A stretch of DNA of 64,000 nt. Origin: an uncultured Cryptobacterium sp. (GTDB lineage: Bacteria; Actinomycetota; Coriobacteriia; Coriobacteriales; Eggerthellaceae). The translations under genes were made by a program, and so were the position numbers. The stretch covers positions 62,001-126,000 of the forward strand of contig CATYOF010000002.1 in NCBI GenBank assembly GCA_958410215.1. The letters are read 5' to 3'. The stretch's first letter is position 1, and the number at the start of each line of letters is the position of its first letter. This document shows, piece by piece, positions 7,908-16,592 of this stretch. Below the pieces are notes generated by a model. It saw only the letters and a list, made by a program, of their open reading frames with translations, was not told the DNA's origin and made no database searches.

Positions 7908-9239
7908 ATGCCAATCTGGGTAAGTCTTTTATTAGTAGTTTTCTTTTTGTTGATGAACGCCTTTTTTGTTATGGCGGAATTTTCTCTGGTACGTGTTCGC
8001 AAATCACAGGTTGAACTTCTTGTTGAAGAGGGAAAACCTGGCGCAAAGCGTGCCGCCCACATTGCCGATAACGTCAATGCCTATCTTTCTGCTTGTCAGT
8101 TGGGTATTACGCTTGCGTCTTTGGCACTAGGTTGGTTGGGTGAACCTGCAATTTCTGCGTTGTTCCACCCCGTGTTTGTGGCCCTTGGTTTGCCGGATGC
8201 GGCAGTTACTGCAATTTCGGTTGCTATTGGTTACTTCATCATGACGGCACTGCACGTGGTAGTGGGCGAATTGGTACCTAAGTCTATGGCTATCTTGAAC
8301 ACGGAAAGCTATGCATTACATACTGCAGGTCCCCTGCATGCGTTTTACATGATGACTTATCCCATTATGTGGTTGTTCAATACGCTTACCAATGGCATTA
8401 TGCGCTTGACCGGCCATGATGTTTCGAAGGAACATGATGCCTATACCGAAGAAGAAATTAAAATCCTTCTAGAAGAAAGTGCTGAATCGGGTTCTATCGA
8501 GCAGGATCAGTATCAGTATTTGGATAACATCTTCGACCTTGATGATAAGGATGCAGAATCCATCATGACACCACGCACTGAAGTGGTTGCAATTGATTTG
8601 GACGATGATCTTGAAACTAACCTTGAAATTATGGGTGCTAACAAGTTCACTCGTTATCCTGTTTACAAGGAAGACAAAGACAACATTATTGGTTTTGTTC
8701 ATATTAAGGATGCCTACCTGCTGCCCGAAGGCTCTTCTATGAAGGATCTGCGTATTCGTACCATTCAGGCAGTTCCTGAAAGCCTATCCATTTCGAAGTT
8801 GATGCAAATGCTTCAGGCAAAACACACCAAGATTGCGGTGGTTGTAGATGAGCATGGTGGCACTTCAGGTATCGTGACCATGAGTGATGTGGTCGAACAG
8901 ATTATTGGTCGCATGGAAGATGAGTATTTGCATGACGACCAGGACGAAATTTTGAAGGTTCGCGAAAACCAGTATGTGGTTGATGGTTCGCTTCCGGTTG
9001 ATCAGTTTGTTGAATTTTTAGGCTTCGAGCCCGTTCCAGTGTATGACTACGAAACTGCGGGTGGTTTAATGCTGGACTTGCTCGATAAAATCCCAGAAGA
9101 GGGCGACCAGTACGAGCTTGTTCATGGCGACAAGAAGTTTACGCTGGTTATCAATATCATGGACGGTTATCGTATCGACAAGATAAGCGTTTTAATTGAG
9201 CATATTGAAGTGCCCGAAGAGGGTGAAGAGGAAAAGTAG
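7908..9239 (+). CDS. CNNM/CBS-pair membrane transporter (hemolysin-like, CorC/HlyC domain)
   Basis: The 443-residue protein has an N-terminal DUF21/CNNM membrane domain with four hydrophobic segments (residues about 1-190), a CBS pair at about 200-330 (ESIMTPRTEVVAID, GTSGIVTMSDVVEQIIG), and a CorC_HlyC domain at 350-435. Relatives include bacterial Mg2+ and Co2+ exporters; the older name hemolysin is not evidence of hemolysis. GAAAGGA sits 13 nt before the ATG. It is monocistronic with a strong terminator after it and a long leader before it, which would fit ion-responsive control; that is inference. Confidence 0.88.
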   Translation: MPIWVSLLLVVFFLLMNAFFVMAEFSLVRVRKSQVELLVEEGKPGAKRAAHIADNVNAYLSACQLGITLASLALGWLGEPAISALFHPVFVALGLPDAAVTAISVAIGYFIMTALHVVVGELVPKSMAILNTESYALHTAGPLHAFYMMTYPIMWLFNTLTNGIMRLTGHDVSKEHDAYTEEEIKILLEESAESGSIEQDQYQYLDNIFDLDDKDAESIMTPRTEVVAIDLDDDLETNLEIMGANKFTRYPVYKEDKDNIIGFVHIKDAYLLPEGSSMKDLRIRTIQAVPESLSISKLMQMLQAKHTKIAVVVDEHGGTSGIVTMSDVVEQIIGRMEDEYLHDDQDEILKVRENQYVVDGSLPVDQFVEFLGFEPVPVYDYETAGGLMLDLLDKIPEEGDQYELVHGDKKFTLVINIMDGYRIDKISVLIEHIEVPEEGEEEK

Positions 9240-9282
9240 TTTCACGAAAGCCGCAATAGTTCAATCGCCCAACGAAACAAAC

Positions 9283-9319
9283 AAAGCGCCCTTTGCACGT
9301 TCAGTAAAGGGCGCTTTTG
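9283..9319 (+). terminator. Rho-independent terminator after the CNNM gene
   Basis: AAAGCGCCCTTT pairs with AAAGGGCGCTTT around an 11-nt loop and is followed by a short T-run (TTTT). Confidence 0.85.
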
Positions 9320-9375
9320 TGGTTAGCAAACTGTACGCATAGATCCGCTGCCTGAGATATTTAGACGTGACGGAG

Positions 9376-9474
9376 GCTAGCAGCACATTTGACCGTTAAC
9401 CCCTATATTCTGCTGCTTTGGTAAAGAGTGGCTTGCTGCGGTGCTTGGGTTAGCGGTCAAAAGGCTGCGCTAGC
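9376..9474. repeat. Fold-back element of ~99 bp at the end of cydC
   Basis: TTTGACCGTTAACCC (9388-9402) is inverted at 9447-9461 (GGGTTAGCGGTCAAA, 14 of 15), flanked by GCTAGC.GC and its inverse at 9376-9384 and 9464-9474. The right arm overlaps the cydC stop codon. It could be a small inverted-repeat element or an unusual terminator; there is no T-run. Confidence 0.55.
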
Positions 9475-11488
9475 AAAGAGCGCTTTGCTCCAAAGATAAA
9501 AGCTGCTGAAAATAGGTGCTTGTTTGTGCAAGTTTCTGAGGGTGGCCATCGAGCTTAAGATGACCCTTTTCTAAAAACAGGACGCGATCCATATACCCCA
9601 CACCTTGCAGATGGTGGGTAATCATGATGATGGTTTTGTTTTGCAAGGTAGAAAAGATGGCGTCAAGGACGTGCTGTTCGGTAACAGGGTCAAGCCCGAC
9701 CATGGGCTCATCCAATATAACAATAGGTGCATCTTGCAAAAGAACGCGAGCCAACGCAATTCGGTGACGTTCTCCGCCAGAAAAACGGAGCCCTGCTTCA
9801 TCAACAATCGTGTCTAGTCCTTTGGGCAGACGCTCAAGAAGCTGTTCTAAACCCACCTTGTGAAGTGTTTCTTTCAGCAGTTCATCGCTTGCGTTAGGGT
9901 TTCCGATCAAAAGATTGTCACGCAGGGTGGTGTTGAACACGTAGGTTTTTTGCTGAATAACGCCAAAGTATTGTGAAGCCCTATCACCCAGCCCACAGGT
10001 AGGAAGGCGTGATTCGTTGGGCGCGACTAAAGATACGGGGTCCGGGATGGACGAAACTTCGTGAGAGCCGTCTGGATCTGAGGTGTGATTCTCATGAGGC
10101 GCGACTAAGGATACGGTACCTGAGGTGGGGGTCAAATCTCCGCGAATAAGGGAAGCTAGGGTGGATTTTCCTGCACCACTTTTGCCTAAAATCGCAATCT
10201 TCTGTTTTGCGGGAATACAAAGCGAAAGATTATCAAGAAGAAGGCGGCCGTTTTGTTCGTAGGAAAAGCTGACATTAGTAAGTTGAATGTCATAGTCTGG
10301 ATTAGAACTTGAAACCGAATTAGAACCTGAAGCCAAATTAGGATCTGAAGTTGAATCAGGATGTGAGTTGCAGTCTGAATTGAAGTTTGAGTTTTCAGTT
10401 TTATGCGCATCTATGACAAACTTTTTTGTCTCTTGAGTGGTTTTAATCGTCTTTTGCTTTTCCACTTTTTCACGAGTATCTTCGGCATCTGCGTTCGGTA
10501 GCTCGTTTAAACGCTGCACGGAATCTTGGTGCGCACGGGCCTCGGTAGCGGCTGCGGGTAGGGGAGCAAATGCATCAATTAAAGGAAAGTAACCAAGCAC
10601 AAATGCTAAAATCCAGTTCGAGTTTCCTCCTACCTGCCCACTGAATGAAGTGGCAGCCCACAGGAGCACGATTACTGCTCCAAGAGCAAACAGAAATTGC
10701 AGGATTACATCACGACGTTTATCAAAAGCGTGTCCTTCGCGTTCTAAAGTGCGTAAAGCATCTTGTATGTGGTGGTGACGTTCGGCGTAATCGTTGTAGC
10801 GACCAGAAAGTATCCAATCGGTAATGCCAAGGGCATTGTCAGTTATTTCGGTGTAGAGGGATGCCTTGAGCGCTTTATGCTTAGCCTGTCGGGCGCCGTT
10901 TATTGATGCTGAAACCAAGGGCACCACAAAAAGTTCAAGCGCAAGCAGCACAAACACTAAAACGCCCATCCACCAGGTAAACAACCCAAATCCTATGACT
11001 AGCGCAAGCCCTAAAATCCAGGCGATAACAACTGGAAATATGGTGCGTAAATATAAGTTTTGAATATGGCCAATATCTTCGGCAAGCAGCCCAAGGGCAT
11101 CACCTAGGCGATAGAGCGAATGGAAAAATATGCCCTGTGTATCAAAGGAGCGATACAGTTTTACGCGCAGGCTGGATGTCATGCGCAAAACCCAATTATG
11201 GCTTGTTAGGCGTTCGGCGTATTGCAAGAGAGGCTTTCCTATGCCGAATATGCGCACGCACAGCAAAGGAGTTCCTAAAAGCAAAATGGAATAAGGCATT
11301 TCGGCTGATCCACCAATAAGCCATCCGGCGGTAAACATTAAAGCAGAAGCGAATCCTATGGTTAAAACGCCCAGGAAAAGCGCCAAGAACAAGGTCTTCT
11401 TATAGCGTCCGAAATAAGGTTTTACCCAGGTGTCGTTCTTCCAGGAAAAGGTTTGCGGAGAAGATATCTTGTTCTGTTTTTGCGCCAT
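9470..11488 (-). CDS. cydC: Thiol reductant ABC exporter, CydC subunit, with repeat insertions
   Basis: A 672-residue ABC exporter half: six-helix membrane domain (residues about 20-335), linker, then ATPase domain with Walker A GKSGAGKSTL, signature FSGGERHRIALAR and Walker B VILDEP. With CydD it exports glutathione/cysteine-type thiols and is needed to assemble cytochrome bd. Odd features: the linker (about 365-400) is a Ser/Asn/Asp/Pro-rich run coded by ~12-24-bp repeats at 10299-10398, and the ATPase domain holds a 26-residue duplication beginning VSLVAP (78-bp offset, 10020-10108) ahead of the Q-loop. ATG 11488 follows AAGGAGGTG; GTG 11497 lies inside that site. It starts 25 bp after cydD ends. 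Confidence 0.88.
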   Translation of the reverse strand: MAQKQNKISSPQTFSWKNDTWVKPYFGRYKKTLFLALFLGVLTIGFASALMFTAGWLIGGSAEMPYSILLLGTPLLCVRIFGIGKPLLQYAERLTSHNWVLRMTSSLRVKLYRSFDTQGIFFHSLYRLGDALGLLAEDIGHIQNLYLRTIFPVVIAWILGLALVIGFGLFTWWMGVLVFVLLALELFVVPLVSASINGARQAKHKALKASLYTEITDNALGITDWILSGRYNDYAERHHHIQDALRTLEREGHAFDKRRDVILQFLFALGAVIVLLWAATSFSGQVGGNSNWILAFVLGYFPLIDAFAPLPAAATEARAHQDSVQRLNELPNADAEDTREKVEKQKTIKTTQETKKFVIDAHKTENSNFNSDCNSHPDSTSDPNLASGSNSVSSSNPDYDIQLTNVSFSYEQNGRLLLDNLSLCIPAKQKIAILGKSGAGKSTLASLIRGDLTPTSGTVSLVAPHENHTSDPDGSHEVSSIPDPVSLVAPNESRLPTCGLGDRASQYFGVIQQKTYVFNTTLRDNLLIGNPNASDELLKETLHKVGLEQLLERLPKGLDTIVDEAGLRFSGGERHRIALARVLLQDAPIVILDEPMVGLDPVTEQHVLDAIFSTLQNKTIIMITHHLQGVGYMDRVLFLEKGHLKLDGHPQKLAQTSTYFQQLLSLEQSALC

Positions 11489-11513
11489 AGGGTTCACCTC
11501 CTTCTTTAAGAAT

Positions 11514-13370
11514 TTATAGGATGGATTTTACGGGTTGTATAAGGCCTGATTGCATAAGGTTTTCGGGTGTGTCTTGTGCGATTAGGCGTCCATTTTTCAA
11601 AACTAATACGGTATCCATTGCTGATAACCAATGAAGGCGATGGGTAGCAAGGAATACCAATTTGTCTTGCATAAGTTCCAGCATGCGCTCTTTTAGTTCT
11701 AATTCGGTTTCGATATCTAAATGTGCGGTGGGTTCATCAAAAATAAGCACCTTGCAATTCTTGTTCAGGAATGCGCGCGCAAAAGCAATACGCTGCGCCT
11801 GACCACCACTTAAAGAGTGAGCACCTTCGCCAATGATGGTATCAAGTCCTTCGGGGAGGTCTTCGATAAGGGTATTCAGGCCCATGAGGGAACAGATGCG
11901 TTCAATTTCTGATAAAGGGGCATCAGGCTGATAAAACGCAAGGTTTTCCTTCAGTGATGCGTGGAAGATGTGCGGGTTTTGGGGAATGTACGCAAGTTGT
12001 TTTTGCCAAGACTGGCATCGCAAAGTGTGTAGTGAAGTTACACCATCATTATAAGAACCAACATTTGCGCTTGCAGTAGAGATGATAATTGATCCTTCGC
12101 TTGGGTCATTTAATCCTGCTAGCAGGTGTGCCAAGGTACTCTTTCCGCTACCCGATTGTCCAATTATTCCCACAATCTGAGTATCGGAAAAAGTAGCTGA
12201 TAGGTGTTCGAGTGCGAAGGTGCCCTCGGTTGCGTACTGATAGGAAAGATTATGCAGGTGCAGGGCGCTGTGTTCTGTCCAAGTAAAGCTTGGCTGTTCT
12301 CCTATTTTGCGCTGCGTTTCTTCCGAGTTCGTTTCTTTTGATGCTGATTTTGCTTCGTTGTGAGATGACGTTTTTGGCGCTTGATCTGTTTCACTCGCAG
12401 AGTTTTCGGAGCTTTCTTCTTTGACAACCGAAGGCCGCACAATGGCAAGAATTGACCGCAGTGAATTTTTGCCGTCTAAGGATGCATGGTAGTCGGAGGC
12501 AAATTCCCGAATAGGCCTAAAGTAATCGGGCATAATGACCAAAACAAACAGAGCGGGAAAAAGGGTGAGTGATCCGTCTACCAAACGAAAGCCAAGCATT
12601 ACGGCAATAGCGGCGATAGAAATTGTAGAAAAGGCATCAAGAACGGCACCCGATAAGGTAGCAACACGTAAGGTTTTCATGGTTGCTATGCGGAATTGCT
12701 CGCTGGATTCGTAGATTTTGGTTGTTTGGTCCTTGCTGCGACCGAACAGTTTTAACGTATCAATGCCTCGTATAGAATCAAGGAAGTGATTTGCTAGGCG
12801 TTGGTATTCTTTATGTTGTTTGCCCGCTTCAAGACTGGCGGTGTGTCCGATTAACGCCATTTGCAAAATAATGGCAGGAAACACCAACAAACCTATAAGG
12901 GCAGAAACCCAGTCCAGCACAAAAAGAAGAACAAGCAGCATGACGGGAACTATAACCAGTTTGGTCATGCGGGGAAGAATCATACGCAAATATGCTTCAA
13001 CTTGGTCCACCCCTTCAACAAGAAGAGTAGAAAAACCGCCGGTGCCCTTTTCTTGAACCAAGCTTTGGCCTTCGTTGAACAGCTTTCTAAAAAGCTGCGT
13101 GCGGAATTCGTCAGCTCTGCGACTTGCGAAAGATTCAAGTTGACTGGATTGTGCGTTGTCCACAAATTGTCGAACAATAAGGCACACAAAAAAGCCTGCG
13201 ATAAAAGGAATTTGGTCTACGAGAGCATGGTTATACCAAAGGTTGACCAGCGGGGTGGTAAGGCAGAAGGCTTGCCCTATGATGAGCGCGCCCGTTATCA
13301 GCGAAAAGAGCGTGCAGCGCAAAAGCGCTTCGCGAACTCCTTCAATAGTAAATAACAAGCGGTCAATCAT
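11514..13370 (-). CDS. cydD: Thiol reductant ABC exporter, CydD subunit
   Basis: The 618-residue partner of CydC has the membrane domain at about 15-320, an acidic Ser/Lys-rich linker (about 325-375), and an ATPase domain with Walker A GQSGSGKSTL, signature LSGGQAQRIAFAR and Walker B VLIFDEP. Together they form the heterodimeric exporter that supports cytochrome bd maturation in the envelope. AAGGAA precedes ATG 13370. The cydA-B-D-C order is the classical one, but a 200-bp inverted-repeat element and the cydB terminator lie between cydB and cydD, so cydDC probably has its own promoter. Confidence 0.9.
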   Translation of the reverse strand: MIDRLLFTIEGVREALLRCTLFSLITGALIIGQAFCLTTPLVNLWYNHALVDQIPFIAGFFVCLIVRQFVDNAQSSQLESFASRRADEFRTQLFRKLFNEGQSLVQEKGTGGFSTLLVEGVDQVEAYLRMILPRMTKLVIVPVMLLVLLFVLDWVSALIGLLVFPAIILQMALIGHTASLEAGKQHKEYQRLANHFLDSIRGIDTLKLFGRSKDQTTKIYESSEQFRIATMKTLRVATLSGAVLDAFSTISIAAIAVMLGFRLVDGSLTLFPALFVLVIMPDYFRPIREFASDYHASLDGKNSLRSILAIVRPSVVKEESSENSASETDQAPKTSSHNEAKSASKETNSEETQRKIGEQPSFTWTEHSALHLHNLSYQYATEGTFALEHLSATFSDTQIVGIIGQSGSGKSTLAHLLAGLNDPSEGSIIISTASANVGSYNDGVTSLHTLRCQSWQKQLAYIPQNPHIFHASLKENLAFYQPDAPLSEIERICSLMGLNTLIEDLPEGLDTIIGEGAHSLSGGQAQRIAFARAFLNKNCKVLIFDEPTAHLDIETELELKERMLELMQDKLVFLATHRLHWLSAMDTVLVLKNGRLIAQDTPENLMQSGLIQPVKSIL

Positions 13371-13432
13371 GGGTATTCCTTAAATTAGAAACTGCTAAGC
13401 CGCTAAAAAAATAGAGTATTTAGCAGCTCAGA

Positions 13433-13632
13433 CAGGTTAAGGGGAAAGTGCTTGGATAAAGCATCCCTGAGCCGAACGTAAAATAAAGCTTTTAAGGCAT
13501 AGTCCCCGATTAGCGCTTAATAGTTTTGGGATGGTACTAGGTTATGGCGCGCTGTCTTCGCTATGCCCTTTGCTTTATTTGCAGTTCGAGTAAGCGAAGG
13601 CTGATTTAGCCAAGCACTTTCCCCTTAACCTG
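13433..13632. mobile_element. 200-bp MITE-like element with perfect 23-bp terminal inverted repeats
   Basis: Positions 13433-13455 and 13610-13632 are exact reverse complements over 23 bases (starting CAGGTTAAGGGGAAAG). The interior of 154 bp has no coding capacity. It lies between cydB and cydD. No target-site duplication is obvious. An alternative is a very stable RNA hairpin in the cydDC leader. Confidence 0.7.
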
Positions 13633-13687
13633 CAATGTTGTGAAAATAGTAAGACATTTCTTTTTCTTGGGTTGAATGAGAGGTGGT

Positions 13688-13703
13688 CAGTTCGTGCGAA
13701 CTG
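13688..13703. promoter_or_regulatory. Palindrome CAGTTCG-TG-CGAACTG
   Basis: A perfect 7-2-7 inverted repeat between the cydB terminator and the inverted-repeat element. It could be an operator for the cydDC transcript. Its half-sites are in the opposite order to the SOS box at 18162, so it is not called LexA. Confidence 0.3.
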
Positions 13704-13720
13704 CAAACGAGAAAGAATAA

Positions 13721-13760
13721 GAAAGCCGCTGCGATTTGATGAATCCACAGCGGCTTTCTT
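13721..13760 (-). terminator. Terminator after cydB
   Basis: GAAAGCCGCTG pairs with CAGCGGCTTTC around a 16-nt loop. On the minus strand TTATTCTTTC follows the stem; on the plus strand TTT follows, so it may work both ways. Confidence 0.75.
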
Positions 13761-13770
13761 TGGTGAAACG

Positions 13771-14802
13771 TTAGTATTCGCTTAAATCTTCGTCAGCAAT
13801 TCGGCCGCGGAAGGTGCGATAAATAATGACGTGGTAAATCAATACCAGCGGCAAACCAATGCAGGTGATGCCCGTCATCCAGCCAAGTGCCAAGTCAGAC
13901 GATGCTGCTGTGGCAACCGTAATGCTTTCACCAACAGAAGCGGCGGATGCTACTACCAAGTTCGGGAACATGGACGCAGCAAAAAGCACTACCAAGAACA
14001 GCGCTGCTGCACTGCTTAACAGGAAGGGAACAAGATCGTTCCCGTCTGTTTTAGCGGTGGCAATTACTCCAATAAGAGCAACTGCTACCAAGATAAATAC
14101 CAGCCAGCGAACAATTTCCAAGGCGGGATCCATGGTTGGCTGAATGCCTAACAGCGCATAAGCGGTAACTGCAGCGAACAGTACCAAACTTACTATAGCC
14201 AAGGGGCGGCGCAGGCCAGCAACGCGAGTCTGGAATTCGGAAGGTTTAGGTGCTTTCATTGAAAGCCATGTTGCGCCCTGTAGCAGGAAGAAGGACAGAC
14301 CCAGTAAGCCGCATAGCAGAGTAAACGGAGTGATAAGGCCCAGTAGAGGAACGCCAATGTAGTCACCGTTAGCATCCATAGGAATACCAGCGTACACGTT
14401 GCCAATAGCAACACCAAACAACAGGGCGGGAAGCAGAGAACCAATGAAGAACAAAGTGTCCCAAAGCTTCTTCCACTTCGGATCATGCGAGCGATATTCA
14501 AGCGAAACTGCACGGACAATCAGGCCGAATAGTACCAGCATGATAGCCAGGTAGAACCCAGAGAAAGTTGTGGCATAAGCAGGCGCAAATGCTGCAAACA
14601 GGGCACCACCTGCAGTTAGCAGCCATACTTCATTGCCGTCCCAAACGGGGCCAACGCTGCGGCGAACAATAGCCTTTTCTTTTTCGTTTTTGGCTACGAA
14701 GGGTGAAAGCGTACCTGCACCTAAGTCGAAGCCGTCCAAAATGAAGTAGCCAGCAATAAGGATAGCGATAAGGATAAACCAAAGAATTCCTAAAATACTC
14801 AT
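13771..14802 (-). CDS. cydB: Cytochrome bd ubiquinol/menaquinol oxidase subunit II
   Basis: The 343-residue multi-spanning protein begins with FILIAILIAGYFILDGFDLG, the hallmark of CydB, and has GNEVWLLTAGGALFAAFAP and later paired helices. It forms the bd oxidase with CydA, oxidising quinol and reducing O2 at high affinity. The gene starts 3 bp after the cydA stop, so the two are cotranscribed. Length is normal for the short form. Confidence 0.93.
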   Translation of the reverse strand: MSILGILWFILIAILIAGYFILDGFDLGAGTLSPFVAKNEKEKAIVRRSVGPVWDGNEVWLLTAGGALFAAFAPAYATTFSGFYLAIMLVLFGLIVRAVSLEYRSHDPKWKKLWDTLFFIGSLLPALLFGVAIGNVYAGIPMDANGDYIGVPLLGLITPFTLLCGLLGLSFFLLQGATWLSMKAPKPSEFQTRVAGLRRPLAIVSLVLFAAVTAYALLGIQPTMDPALEIVRWLVFILVAVALIGVIATAKTDGNDLVPFLLSSAAALFLVVLFAASMFPNLVVASAASVGESITVATAASSDLALGWMTGITCIGLPLVLIYHVIIYRTFRGRIADEDLSEY

Positions 14803-14804
14803 GC

Positions 14805-16214
14805 CTATTCACCATCCTTCGGTGCTTCTTCGGAGCGTGGGCCGCTCTTAATAAGATGAATAACAATGCGCGCCCAGCCAATGATTAAGAATAAATAAAT
14901 CAGGCAGAACAACGTAATGGTAATGGCAAGTTCTGGCGAGCTTACGGCAAGTGAATTAGCCTCGCCGGTGAGCAAGCTTACGCCATCGGGGCTGCTCGCA
15001 GCAGGGTATACAACCCAAGGCTGACGGCCAATTTCTGCGGTGATCCAACCACCCTGGATTGCCAGGAAGGGGAACAGAGGAGAAATGATAGCCAGGTTTT
15101 GCAGCCAGCGCATGTTCTTAATGCGGCCTTTGCGGTAGGTAAAGATAAAGGCCAAGATGGTGGTAATAGCAATAAGGCCAAACATGATAACCATCAAATG
15201 GTAGCTTTGGAATACGGTATTAACAGGAAGTTCATCAACGGTTTCTTCCGTGAAGTCGCTACCGTATGCACCGCTTGCTGCTAAATCGTTAAGGCCAGGA
15301 TATTCTTTCTCGAAATCCCAAGAAGCCAAGAACGAAGTACCGCCAGGGATGGCCAGGGGCGTAATAACTTCCTGGTTTTCTTCGTCAACCCAGCCAAGCG
15401 CATATAAAGGCATGGCTTCGGTTTCGTAGGCGCCTTCCATCATGGCGAACTTGGTGGGCTGTTCTTCAGCTACGACAACTGCAGACTGGTGAGCGAAGGC
15501 CACCATCAAAACGGTGGTGATAAGCGCAACGCACGAAGCAACGCGTACCGTCTTGAGCGCGAAGTCGGTGTGGCGGCCCTTCTTCAGGTACCAAGCACCA
15601 ATGGCAAGCGCCATGAAGGCACCCATAATAAGGAGTGCATCAACCGTATGTAAATAACGGGGGATGGTGGTGGCGTTGAAGGCGGCTGCCATGAAGTCGG
15701 TCAAAATAGCCTGGGTTCCGTCGGCAGAAAGTTCTGCACCTGCGGGGGTTTGCATCCAGGAGTTTGCAATGATAATCCACAATGCAGAAAGGCAGGAACC
15801 AAACCAAACGAGCCAAGCAGATGCTAAGTAGAACTTCTTACCCACTTTTTTGCGGCCGAAAAGCAAAACGCCCAAGAATACCGATTCCAAGAAGAAGGCC
15901 AGCAAGGCTTCTGCTGCAAGAGGTGCACCGAAGATATCACCTACAAAGCGAGCATAATCTGCCCAGTTGGTTCCGAATGAAAATTCCATCGTGATACCAG
16001 TTGCGACGCCCAGGGCAAAGGTAGCAGTAAACACCTTAATCCAGAAGCGTGAAGCAGCGGCATCTTCGGGCTTTTGGGAACGGTAGTACTTCGTTTCGAA
16101 GATGGCTACGATAAGCCCTAGGCCGATGGATAGTGGCACGAAGATGAAGTGATACATGGCAGTAAGCGCGAATTGGATACGCGCTAGCAAGACCGGATCA
16201 GCTAAAAAGTCCAT
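14805..16214 (-). CDS. cydA: Cytochrome bd oxidase subunit I
   Basis: The 469-residue haem subunit shows ARIQFALTAMYHFIFVPLSIG with the conserved His at 22, GRQPWVVY near residue 394 and a quinol-binding loop of the short type. It carries haems b558, b595 and d. AAAGGAGG lies 6 nt before the ATG. In an otherwise anaerobic lifestyle, bd oxidase usually serves microaerobic respiration or O2 removal. The promoter region (16215-16592) contains the repeated ACAAGTGGACAGGG motif. Confidence 0.93.
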   Translation of the reverse strand: MDFLADPVLLARIQFALTAMYHFIFVPLSIGLGLIVAIFETKYYRSQKPEDAAASRFWIKVFTATFALGVATGITMEFSFGTNWADYARFVGDIFGAPLAAEALLAFFLESVFLGVLLFGRKKVGKKFYLASAWLVWFGSCLSALWIIIANSWMQTPAGAELSADGTQAILTDFMAAAFNATTIPRYLHTVDALLIMGAFMALAIGAWYLKKGRHTDFALKTVRVASCVALITTVLMVAFAHQSAVVVAEEQPTKFAMMEGAYETEAMPLYALGWVDEENQEVITPLAIPGGTSFLASWDFEKEYPGLNDLAASGAYGSDFTEETVDELPVNTVFQSYHLMVIMFGLIAITTILAFIFTYRKGRIKNMRWLQNLAIISPLFPFLAIQGGWITAEIGRQPWVVYPAASSPDGVSLLTGEANSLAVSSPELAITITLFCLIYLFLIIGWARIVIHLIKSGPRSEEAPKDGE

Positions 16215-16285
16215 CTGTGCACCTCCTTTACCGTTGCGGTTTTATCTGTCAGCTGTGTTCGCTGCACCTTCTTCGCTTACGTGCG

Positions 16286-16340
16286 TGACAAGTGGACAGG
16301 GTATTTGTCGTGACAAGTGGACAGGGCATTTGTCACGTCA
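16286..16340. repeat. Two tandem ~25-bp units around GTGACAAGTGGACAGGG, upstream of cydA
   Basis: GTGACAAGTGGACAGGG followed by TATTTGTC and CATTTGTC occurs twice head to tail; the second unit is closed by GTGACAA/TTTGTCAC inverted arms. The same motif recurs near 52761 (GTAACAAGTGGACAGGG) in another tandem pair. These could be vestigial ends of an insertion sequence or a dispersed regulatory repeat. The rest of the 16215-16592 gap holds an AT-rich stretch with TGTTA-N9-TAACA (16462-16480). Confidence 0.55.
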
Positions 16341-16592
16341 TCCTTTGCCGTACGCACTTTCTTTACTTAAGCGAACACAAATGACTCCATAAAACCTTCA
16401 CTTTTAATCGTGGTTTCATACTACCACCGAATTTGACCAGATAAGGCGGGAAGTCAAAAAATGTTATTAAATTAGTAACAATTTACAGTAATAAGGGATA
16501 GTTACTCGTCAGATTACGGCGATTTGAGGGTTGTGGGAAAACGCGCCATATTTTGGTGAACCATGCTATTTTTTGGGAAGATAAAAGTTGTG

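Noticed and set aside
16462..16480. TGTTA-N9-TAACA as a Rex operator upstream of cydA
   Set aside because: The spacer between half-sites is longer than in the Rex consensus and the arms lack the G/C positions.
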